DNA from: Bacteroidota bacterium
Lineage (GTDB): Bacteria; Bacteroidota; Bacteroidia; Flavobacteriales; Flavobacteriaceae
Assembly: GCA_004356305.1 (NCBI GenBank)
Contig: SMXJ01000005.1
Location: 1 to 16,472, forward strand
Reading direction: 5' to 3'
DNA: 16,472 nucleotides
Shown here: positions 7,756 to 14,201 of the stretch, piece after piece
Position numbering within the stretch: the first letter of the stretch is position 1
Layout of the letters: each line of letters begins with the position of its first letter
The notes under the pieces: model-generated
Seen by the model: only the letters and a program-made list of their open reading frames with translations
The model's database searches: none
What the model was told of the DNA's origin: nothing
Position numbers and translations under genes: made by a program

Positions 7756-8487
7756 ATGAAATCAATAGTAAACTTAACATTAGCAATTACGATCACCCTT
7801 TTAGCCGTTTCTGAATCCCATGCACAATGGGGAAATAAAAAAGTAGTAGGCAATGGAAATGTAACTACGAAAACAGTAAAGACGTCCGGCTACGATGCCA
7901 TTGAAGGTGTAGGGTCCATGGATATCCACTTGCAGAAAGGAACCGAAGGTCACATTACCGTAACCACAGACGATAATCTGCATGAATACATTATAGTGGA
8001 GGTAAAAAACAATAGGCTTGTGCTTAAAACCAAAAAGAACACCAATTTAAAAACCAACAAGGGAATTCATATTACCGTGCCTTTTAAAGACATTTCTAAG
8101 GTATCTATGGTAGGATCCGGGGATATTGACAGTGAAGATACTGTGAAAGCAGACAATCTTAAGGTGTATGTCACGGGATCAGGAGATATTGTCCTGGATG
8201 TAGAGGCTAATATGTTGAAGGTCAAGATAACCGGTTCCGGGGATATTGAACTGAATGGAACAACACATGACCTTGAAGTAAGTGTATCCGGTAGTGGCGA
8301 TTTTAGTGGATTTGGGCTCAGCGCTCAAAATACCGATGCTTCCATAGCCGGCTCAGGAGACATTAAAGTAGTTGCTAAAAATAGCATAAAAGCAAGGGTA
8401 AGTGGCTCCGGTGACATTTTGTATAAAGGAAATCCTGAACGCAGTGATACGAAAACATCGGGTTCCGGAGATATTAAGTCCTATTGA
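7756..8487 (+). CDS. Exported head-GIN domain (DUF2807-type) protein
   Basis: This 243-aa protein has a signal peptide (about residues 1-23, cleavage likely SHA|QWG). It then has the features of the head-GIN/DUF2807 family: an early GYDAIEGVGSMDIHL segment near residues 45-59, and a C-terminal half made of seven GSGD turns at residues 120, 141, 160, 179, 199, 217 and 236. The 18-21-residue spacing suggests a beta-solenoid with one turn per repeat. The function of the family is not established; it is common in Bacteroidota and presumed to act in the envelope. It begins 17 bp after the DUF4097-like gene and ends just before a strong hairpin, making it the last gene of the sigma operon. Confidence 0.9.
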   Translation: MKSIVNLTLAITITLLAVSESHAQWGNKKVVGNGNVTTKTVKTSGYDAIEGVGSMDIHLQKGTEGHITVTTDDNLHEYIIVEVKNNRLVLKTKKNTNLKTNKGIHITVPFKDISKVSMVGSGDIDSEDTVKADNLKVYVTGSGDIVLDVEANMLKVKITGSGDIELNGTTHDLEVSVSGSGDFSGFGLSAQNTDASIAGSGDIKVVAKNSIKARVSGSGDILYKGNPERSDTKTSGSGDIKSY

Positions 8488-8504
8488 ATCGAACCGAAAT
8501 AATT

Positions 8505-8539
8505 AAAAAGCCGTCTACCATGGTAGGACGGCTTTTTTT
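8505..8539. terminator. Bidirectional rho-independent terminator
   Basis: A five-A tract (8505-8509) precedes GCCGTCTACCA, and TGGTAGGACGGC is followed by a seven-T tract (8533-8539). The arms pair over 11 bp with a single bulged base, and the centre is the 12-bp perfect palindrome CTACCATGGTAG. It lies 17 bases after the head-GIN stop and 15 bases before the stop of the converging lipoprotein gene, so it can terminate both transcripts. Confidence 0.9.
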
Positions 8540-8554
8540 ATGACATAAATTTAT

Positions 8555-9964
8555 CTACTGAATCGTAATGGTGAATTGACCGTTGGTAACAGCATATTCG
8601 GTCGGATCGTTTCCAGCCGGGTCTATAGCTGTGAAGCTGAATGTCGCCTCCACGATCCCACTACTCAATTCATAACTGTTTATATTGAGAATTCCCGGGC
8701 TGGACGCGAATAAAATAGAATTTCCAATATCCGGATTATACAATCCAACCGACTCTGTTCCGTCGATGAACTGGGTAGTCATATTATGAGAGCCCACCTC
8801 GATATCGATAGGGAAAGAGATCGTTAAACTTTCGTTGCTAAGTTCATTAACAGTAGTGATCGAAACGATAGTTGTACTCATAAAAGGAGCTTGTGTTATT
8901 GTAATGCTGGTAGGATTGTATTCAACCGCATCAATTTCAGCAGAGAACGAATTCTCAACTCCACCGGAACTATCGATATAATCAATGTTAAAACTACCCT
9001 CAGTCACCTGAACCGTAGTCGTATTCGAAGGATCCAAAGGATCGGTACCGACGAACATGAATGTAGCAGCAAGTTTACCTGTACTGCTCCCAAATTCGGT
9101 AATAGTAATGGATCCCGATTCAGACGTTAGTATATTCCCACCCCCGTCGTTGTATATAGCAATGAGTTTGGTCCCATCAGAGATCGGGTCTACAAAGTTA
9201 AAAGTTCCAACTCCCAATCCTTCGGGTATGTCAATACGTATGGACGCTCCGTCTTCGTTGGTAGCGATCAAATTAACCATAGGTTGACCTCCAACAACTA
9301 CCTGTTTTGCCGTAAAGGTGATATCCTCGAATTCAAGTCCATTGACCAGCGCAAAGAAAGCGGCTTCCGGATCTATTCCACCTCCCCCGCCGGAAGTATC
9401 TAGTGTTAAAGGAATGGAATTAAAACTACCTTCTGAAATAGTCACACTTTCATAAACAATATTTCCTGCACCATCAAGGACCGGATTTCCGTCACTATCC
9501 AATTGTGGACGAACCCCGATAATACTGAAAGTGCCCGAAACCGTAAGATTGTCAAGGTCAAATTCAGTAATGGTCAGTTCCCCCGATCCACCGTTTGCTC
9601 CTGTAGACACATAAGGATTGAAAATAGTGCCTGCAGGAAAATAGGTTCCACTGTTCAATATTCCATCTACGGCAGTAAGATCGAAGGTTCCCATCGCTGC
9701 ATTGTTTACCGCTAGTATAATGGATTCTCCATCTTGTTTGACCCCTGATATGATCAGGTCACCCGAGTCTGGATTGTATACGTTATTGGTCGTTTCGGCG
9801 AGAAAAGTAACACCGTCTATTTTTGCTACAAATTGCCCTTCCTCAGCGCTCACATCACCATCATCAGTCACAAACTGACCTTCCAGGGGTTCATTTTCAC
9901 ATGAAGAGAACGAGAATGCCAATAGGGCAAAGAGCATCCAATTGAGTAATTGTGTCTTTTTCAT
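8555..9964 (-). CDS. Lipoprotein with three tandem beta-rich domains
   Basis: This 469-aa protein has a signal peptide ending FSSC (Cys22), so it is a lipoprotein, and the acidic ENEPLE stretch after the Cys is compatible with surface display. The mature chain is three related domains of roughly 125-145 residues (about 44-186, 203-329 and 339-469). Each starts like FVAKIDG, FFALVNG or FSAEIDA, passes through a SGxLTITEF-like strand, a (G/A)TF(S/M)F strand, and ends with EGSFN or NGQFT. A Gly-rich linker (SGGGGG) separates the first two. This resembles DUF6252-like Bacteroidota lipoproteins, but I am not certain of the family. Function is unknown; an adhesin or surface-binding role is a guess. 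A TAnnTTTG-type promoter lies just upstream. Confidence 0.85.
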   Translation of the reverse strand: MKKTQLLNWMLFALLAFSFSSCENEPLEGQFVTDDGDVSAEEGQFVAKIDGVTFLAETTNNVYNPDSGDLIISGVKQDGESIILAVNNAAMGTFDLTAVDGILNSGTYFPAGTIFNPYVSTGANGGSGELTITEFDLDNLTVSGTFSIIGVRPQLDSDGNPVLDGAGNIVYESVTISEGSFNSIPLTLDTSGGGGGIDPEAAFFALVNGLEFEDITFTAKQVVVGGQPMVNLIATNEDGASIRIDIPEGLGVGTFNFVDPISDGTKLIAIYNDGGGNILTSESGSITITEFGSSTGKLAATFMFVGTDPLDPSNTTTVQVTEGSFNIDYIDSSGGVENSFSAEIDAVEYNPTSITITQAPFMSTTIVSITTVNELSNESLTISFPIDIEVGSHNMTTQFIDGTESVGLYNPDIGNSILFASSPGILNINSYELSSGIVEATFSFTAIDPAGNDPTEYAVTNGQFTITIQ

Positions 9965-9990
9965 AAGTAAGTAGTTTGCTTAGGTAAACG

Positions 9991-9998
9991 CAAACATA
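9991..9998 (-). promoter_or_regulatory. Bacteroidota -7 promoter element (TATGTTTG)
   Basis: On the minus strand TATGTTTG is an exact match to the Bacteroidota -7 consensus TAnnTTTG and lies 26 bases before the ATG of the three-domain lipoprotein (9964). I see no good TTG -33 element 17-23 bases upstream. It lies between the MFS stop and the lipoprotein start, so the lipoprotein can be expressed apart from the permease. Confidence 0.5.
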
Positions 9999-10016
9999 AA
10001 GAAAAATTGTTTAATG

Positions 10017-11333
10017 CTAACTATTTCTCGGTACCCTAAATAGTAAAAGTAAACCCACTATAAAAAACACTATTAGGAAAAGTATGGCATATCGAATGCT
10101 TCCGGTAACCTGAGCCACATACCCATAACTGAACATCCCTATCACAATACCAATTTTTTCTGAAACATCGTAAAAGCTAAAAAAGGAAGTAGTGTCAACA
10201 GCATCTTCAGGAAGAAATTTCGAATAAGTGGAGCGGGACAATGATTGAATTCCTCCCATCACAAACCCAACGGCCGAAGCGGTAACGTAAAATTGCGTGG
10301 GTGAGGTAACGGTATATGCATAAACACAGATAGCGATCCAGATAAAATTGAGGACTATCAATGTTTGAATATTACCGAATTTCGCCGAAGAACGAGATGT
10401 TAAGAACGCACCTAACACTGCCACCAGCTGAATCAATAATATACTCACGATCAATCCCGTGGCGGAATCGGTATCTCCCCAGTCCACTTCTTCGATCCCA
10501 AAATACGTAGCCACCAGCATAATGGTCTGCACGGCCATACTGTAAACAAAAAATGCAGTCAGATACCGTTTTAAGCGAAGGTTGTGCTTAAGCTTATCCC
10601 ATATCATTTGTAGCTCCTTAAAACCGTTGAATAAAAGGTCTTTCGTGAATTTTTGTTCTTTTTTACCCTTCGGTAGGTAATAATAGGTGTATTGACTAAA
10701 TACGATCCACCAAATTCCGGTTAGTACAAATGACAAACGTGTAGGCGTCTCTTTATCTTCAAAACCAAAGGTGTCGTACATCAATATCATGGCAAGACAT
10801 AGGAGCAAGAGGATAACGCTGCCTATATACCCCATAGAATATCCTTTAGCACTTATCTTATCTTGTTGTTCATGAAAGGCGATATCCGGTAAATATGAAT
10901 TGTAGAAAACCAAACTCGACCAAAATCCGATCAATGCTAAAAAATAACACAACAACCCGAACCATAAATGCTCCAGGGAAAACCAATACAACCCAATACA
11001 AGAAACGGCCCCCAGGTAACAGAAGAACTTCATAAAGATCTTTTTGTTGCCTATATAATCTGCGACCCCACTCAACAGGGGACTTAAAAAAGACACCACC
11101 AGGAAAGCACTCCCGGTCACCAAACTGATCAACGTATCGTTGTTGAAGTCAAAACCAAGAAAGGTAATAGTATCATCAAGAATATTCCCCTGTTCATCTT
11201 TGACCAGCGTCAAGGTTCCGTAGAATATGGGAAACACTGCCGAAGCAATCACCAGGCTATACACGGAGTTTGCCCAGTCATAAAACGCCCATGCATTTAA
11301 TAGTTTCTTATTTCCTTTTGGTAAATTTGCCAT
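10017..11333 (-). CDS. MFS transporter, UMF1 family
   Basis: This is a polytopic membrane protein of 438 aa from the ATG at 11333, with about twelve hydrophobic segments. The opening NAWAFYDWANSVYSLVI is the hallmark of UMF1-type major facilitator proteins, the group related to yeast vacuolar Atg22. Further support comes from a cytosolic basic loop near the middle (LPKGKKEQKFTKDL), as expected between two six-helix halves, and SLSRSTYSKFLPEDA in the second half. The substrate is unknown; Atg22 relatives are linked to amino-acid efflux. A GTG at 11339 would add two residues (MN), but the ATG is the simpler start. A terminator hairpin for the upstream gene ends seven bases before this ATG. Confidence 0.93.
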   Translation of the reverse strand: MANLPKGNKKLLNAWAFYDWANSVYSLVIASAVFPIFYGTLTLVKDEQGNILDDTITFLGFDFNNDTLISLVTGSAFLVVSFLSPLLSGVADYIGNKKIFMKFFCYLGAVSCIGLYWFSLEHLWFGLLCYFLALIGFWSSLVFYNSYLPDIAFHEQQDKISAKGYSMGYIGSVILLLLCLAMILMYDTFGFEDKETPTRLSFVLTGIWWIVFSQYTYYYLPKGKKEQKFTKDLLFNGFKELQMIWDKLKHNLRLKRYLTAFFVYSMAVQTIMLVATYFGIEEVDWGDTDSATGLIVSILLIQLVAVLGAFLTSRSSAKFGNIQTLIVLNFIWIAICVYAYTVTSPTQFYVTASAVGFVMGGIQSLSRSTYSKFLPEDAVDTTSFFSFYDVSEKIGIVIGMFSYGYVAQVTGSIRYAILFLIVFFIVGLLLLFRVPRNS

Positions 11334-11339
11334 GTTCAC

Positions 11340-11368
11340 AAAAAAAAAGCTACTCCAAAAGCAGCTTT
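11340..11368 (-). terminator. Rho-independent terminator after the M48 protease gene
   Basis: On the minus strand, AAAGCTGCT (11368-11360) pairs with AGTAGCTTT (11354-11346) over nine positions including one G-U pair, with a five-base loop TTTGG. It is followed by a run of nine T residues including the stem end. It lies 18 bases past the M48 stop and ends seven bases before the MFS start codon. Confidence 0.8.
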
Positions 11369-11386
11369 AATAATAAGTTCGGTATT

Positions 11387-12208
11387 TTATTTTTTGAATT
11401 TCGTGACACCGAACTTCCTCGCTTCCGCTCTTGCCTGCGGTGCCCAATCAGTAATATTTTTTATACGCGTATCGCTCGACGGGTGTGTACTCAAAAATTC
11501 CGGTGGTGCTTGTCCGCCGGAGTTAGCTTTCATTCGTCGCCATAAGTTAGCAGCTTCAATGGGCTCATATCCTGCGATCGCCATCAAGGTCAATCCTATT
11601 CTATCTGCCTCGCTTTCGTGATTTCTACTGAAAGGCAACATCACGCCAACTGTAGTTCCTATTCCGTATGCCTGATTGAATATCTCCTGATTCTCAGGAT
11701 CACTGCTTAAAGCTACATTTCCTGCTATTGCACCCAATGCTTGTAGTTGTCCGGCACTCATTCGTTGCTGACCATGATTAGCCAAGGCATGTGCTACTTC
11801 GTGACCCATTATGGCTGCTATTCCGGCTTCGCCATTGGCAATAGGTAAAATGCCGGTATAAAAAACAATCTTTCCACCGGGCATACACCAGGCGTTCACC
11901 GTAGGATCGTCCACCAGATTGTATTCCCATTTATAATCTTTCAAATACCCAGCATAACCGTTTGCGGTGAGCCATCTTTCGGAAGCGACTGCGATCTTTC
12001 TCCCTACATTGGTGATCATTTGGGCCTCTTTGGTCCCTCTAACAACTTTATGTTCCTTTAAAAAGGAAGTATACTCCTGAAATGCCATCGGAAACAGCTG
12101 TGAATTAGGCACCAATGCCAGGGTTTTCTTGCCCGTAAAAGGATTGGTGCTACAACTCATAAATACTATAAATATGGTAAGTAATGAGATGGTCTTCTTA
12201 AATTTCAT
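11387..12208 (-). CDS. M48-family zinc metalloprotease lipoprotein
   Basis: This protein is 273 aa from the ATG at 12208. That start gives a classic lipoprotein signal ending VFMSC (Cys19), whereas the longest open frame (12274) would add 22 non-signal residues. The zinc protease core has HEVAH at residues 136-140 within IMGHEVAHALANHG, and the third ligand in NHESEAD (Glu198), matching the M48 pattern HExxH plus ExxAD. AWCMPGGKIVFYTGIL (about 106-121) and the THPSSDTRI motif (241-249) also fit the LoiP/YcaL/BepA-like periplasmic branch. The family cleaves misfolded outer-membrane or periplasmic proteins. The gene is divergent from the collagen-like lipoprotein and followed by a terminator before the MFS gene. 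Confidence 0.95.
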   Translation of the reverse strand: MKFKKTISLLTIFIVFMSCSTNPFTGKKTLALVPNSQLFPMAFQEYTSFLKEHKVVRGTKEAQMITNVGRKIAVASERWLTANGYAGYLKDYKWEYNLVDDPTVNAWCMPGGKIVFYTGILPIANGEAGIAAIMGHEVAHALANHGQQRMSAGQLQALGAIAGNVALSSDPENQEIFNQAYGIGTTVGVMLPFSRNHESEADRIGLTLMAIAGYEPIEAANLWRRMKANSGGQAPPEFLSTHPSSDTRIKNITDWAPQARAEARKFGVTKFKK

Positions 12209-12362
12209 TTTATATGCATTGAATAATATGTTATAAATATAACTATATAATTTTAAATTTTGAAAAATGACCAAAGATCCAAATCGATGATGAATCTATT
12301 CCATTCAAATAAAATTTGGAACGACTTTTGATTGTCATAAGACCGTATCAAAATTTTAAAAG

Positions 12363-12866
12363 ATGAAAAAAATATTCTTACTGTTTGCAATTGCAGGTTC
12401 ATTGATCTTTTCTTCTTGTGAAGGTGATCCGGGACCTCAGGGTGCGCCGGGAATCAATATTCTTGGACAAGTTTTTGAAGTGACTGTCAATTTTACGGCT
12501 GGAAATGATTTTAGTCGGTTGGTCACTATCCCTTCCAATGTTGAAGTTTTTGAAAGTGATGTGATCTTAGTCTATTGGCTGGAAGACGTTGTGCCGGATG
12601 GTACCGGTGGGACCATTGATGTATGGAGTCAATTGCCACAGACTATCTATTTAGATGGCGGTGGATCATTTCAGTATACCTTCAACCATACCTTTATTGA
12701 TGTCCTGTTATTTTTACAGGGTGATGTGGATCTGACCACGTTAGGAAGTGGTTTTACGATCGACCAAGTGTTTCGTATCGCCATAGTACCTTCTGAATTT
12801 GCCGATGCAAATTTAACGATGGAACAGATCATGAATTCGGGGGATTTCGTATTTTTAGGAAATTAG
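12363..12866 (+). CDS. Small lipoprotein with a collagen-like Gly-X-Y stretch
   Basis: This 167-aa protein begins MKKIFLLFAIAG and ends its signal with FSSC (Cys19), so it is a lipoprotein. Immediately after the Cys comes a short collagen-like run of four triplets, GDP GPQ GAP GIN (residues 21-32). A beta-rich, acidic domain follows with several aromatic positions (VYWLEDVV, FQYTFNHTF, VFRIAIVPSEFA). Small proteins of this type are common in Flavobacteriaceae, and I recall that some are misannotated as dihydrolipoamide dehydrogenase, although they share nothing with that enzyme. Function is unknown. The gene is divergent from the M48 protease gene with 154 bp between them, and lies 52 bp before msrB. 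Four triplets are too few to form a stable triple helix alone. Confidence 0.87.
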   Translation: MKKIFLLFAIAGSLIFSSCEGDPGPQGAPGINILGQVFEVTVNFTAGNDFSRLVTIPSNVEVFESDVILVYWLEDVVPDGTGGTIDVWSQLPQTIYLDGGGSFQYTFNHTFIDVLLFLQGDVDLTTLGSGFTIDQVFRIAIVPSEFADANLTMEQIMNSGDFVFLGN

Positions 12867-12918
12867 ACAATTCGGATTGATTCCGGCAATGTCCTGTGAG
12901 CTCTATTAAAATTGAAGA

Positions 12919-13398
12919 ATGAAACAAGCGAGTATTATACTTTTATGCGCTGTGTTATTTAGCTGTAACGGCAAAGCTCAGAACAAAAAAGAAGACAATA
13001 TATTTCCGGTGACCAAATCAGAAGCGGAATGGAAAGCACAGCTCACAGCGCTGCAGTTTAATATCCTCAGGAAAGAAGGTACAGAGCGACCCTTTTCCAG
13101 TGAGCTCGACAAAAACTATTCAAAAGGCACTTATGTATGTGTCGCCTGCAATACACCTTTATTCAAGGGTATGCACAAGTTCGACAGTGGCACAGGCTGG
13201 CCCAGTTTTGACCGGGAAATAAAAGGTAATATAGGGTTTACAACCGATCATAAAACCGGGTACCCTCGCACCGAAGAACACTGCGCGATTTGTGGAGGCC
13301 ACCTGGGACATGTTTTTGATGACGGCCCCGAAGAAACTACGGGGAAACGCCATTGCATCAATGGAGCGGCCCTTCGATTCATTCCTGAAAATGAGTAA
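12919..13398 (+). CDS. msrB: Peptide-methionine (R)-S-oxide reductase, lipoprotein form
   Basis: This 159-aa MsrB repairs the R form of methionine sulfoxide in proteins. The N terminus is a lipoprotein signal (MKQASIILLCAVLFSC, Cys16), placing the enzyme in the periplasm or on a membrane. The SelR domain starts near residue 35 and carries the two zinc CxxC pairs (C74/C77 in CVAC and C122/C125 in CAIC), HLGHVFDDGP, and the catalytic Cys146 in RHCINGAALRF. At the position of the Neisseria-type resolving Cys, SGCGWPSF, it has Thr92 (SGTGWPSF), so it looks like a one-Cys enzyme needing another reductant. Its last eight bases overlap the start of a second msrB gene, probably the product of an old duplication. 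Confidence 0.95.
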   Translation: MKQASIILLCAVLFSCNGKAQNKKEDNIFPVTKSEAEWKAQLTALQFNILRKEGTERPFSSELDKNYSKGTYVCVACNTPLFKGMHKFDSGTGWPSFDREIKGNIGFTTDHKTGYPRTEEHCAICGGHLGHVFDDGPEETTGKRHCINGAALRFIPENE

Positions 13399-13786
13399 AT
13401 ACGCCATACTTAAATCCGAAAAAGAATGGCTGACAGAGCTCGGCGAAAAACGCTATAACATTCTACGAAAAAAAGGAACAGAGGGACCATTTACAGGCGA
13501 GTACAATCTTAATTTTGAAGACGGTACCTACAAATGTGGCGCTTGTTCCACTCCCCTCTTTGAAAGTGATAATAAATTCCAGAGTGGCTGTGGCTGGCCC
13601 TCTTTTGACGAATCGATTAAAGGTTCAGTCGAGTATGTGAAAGATACTTCATTCGGGTCCGTTCGTACTGAAATCCTTTGCGCGAATTGTGGCAGTCATT
13701 TGGGTCATGTTTTTAACGATGGCCCCACAAAAACAGGACAACGCTATTGTGTGAATTCACTTTCGGTAGACTTTAAGAATAAATAA
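13391..13786 (+). CDS. msrB: Peptide-methionine (R)-S-oxide reductase, cytosolic form
   Basis: This is a 131-aa MsrB from the ATG at 13391, which sits in the ATGAGTAA overlap with the stop of the upstream msrB. An ATG at 13292 is in frame but would read through the upstream gene's coding region and adds no family sequence, so I reject it. The protein has no signal peptide, so it should be cytosolic. Zinc ligands are C49/C52 (CGAC) and C97/C100 (CANC). The catalytic residue is Cys120 in RYCVNS. Cys67 in SGCGWPSF is 53 residues earlier, matching the resolving Cys of two-Cys MsrB enzymes recycled by thioredoxin. The two neighbouring msrB genes thus differ in location and probably in reductant. 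Confidence 0.95.
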   Translation: MSKYAILKSEKEWLTELGEKRYNILRKKGTEGPFTGEYNLNFEDGTYKCGACSTPLFESDNKFQSGCGWPSFDESIKGSVEYVKDTSFGSVRTEILCANCGSHLGHVFNDGPTKTGQRYCVNSLSVDFKNK

Positions 13787-13842
13787 TAGTAAACCTTTCG
13801 ATACTTTTTCTGTCCAAATTGTAACCCATAAATTTTAGGATC

Positions 13843-14049
13843 ATGAAAAAGCATCTTTTTTTATTCGCTATAGTCACCTTCACACTTACGTCCTGTGCCA
13901 CAAGAGTGTTCACTACCGCGCCTTCGACCTAAGTCGCTGTAGTTCATAAAGTGCCTCGAAACCATAAGATCGTAGTCGTCCTGAGACACCGTTACTGCTA
14001 CCGGGGTGGAAAACACTATCGAAAAACAAGCAGGGGATATGTTTGGTAA
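13843..14049 (+). pseudogene. Small lipoprotein gene interrupted by an in-frame TAA
   Basis: An ATG at 13843 opens a textbook lipoprotein signal (MKKHLFLFAIVTFTLTSC, Cys18) but stops at TAA 13930-13932 after 29 codons. The same frame then stays open for 38 codons to TAA at 14047-14049. That stretch reads like the rest of such a protein: VAVVHKVPRNHKIVVV followed by RYCYRGGKHYRKTSRGYVW. Basic, Tyr-rich ends of this kind (YY-G-YYR...GYV) are found in small Bacteroidota envelope proteins, and I recall DUF6515-like proteins as similar. One nonsense change in a roughly 67-codon gene is the simplest reading. A sequencing error or stop readthrough is also possible. It lies between msrB and lpdA, in a 415-bp stretch with no other gene. 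Confidence 0.55.
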
Positions 14050-14201
14050 AAGTATAAAGGGAAGAATTCCCAAATCCCATGCATCAAATTCAGTGTTGAT
14101 TTTTAGTAATATCCGGCATTTGATTTTTACTGCTTTTTTATTTCTTTCAACTTACATTTCGTAAATTCGCTACTTCAAAAACAACTCAATACCATTACAA
14201 A

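Noticed and set aside
8113..8481. Short DNA repeats resembling a tandem array or CRISPR
   Set aside because: They encode the GSGD protein repeat, differ at synonymous sites and have no unique-spacer structure.
12209..12274. 22-residue N-terminal extension of the M48 protease
   Set aside because: It would bury the lipoprotein signal; the ATG at 12208 gives a standard signal with the lipobox Cys at residue 19.
13292..13390. N-terminal extension of the second msrB
   Set aside because: It reads the upstream msrB coding region in another frame and adds no family sequence; the ATG at 13391 gives a normal MsrB N terminus.
13861..14073. 70-codon minus-strand open frame between msrB and lpdA
   Set aside because: It overlaps the interrupted lipoprotein on the other strand, which has a clear signal peptide and family-like composition; the minus frame shows no recognisable domain.
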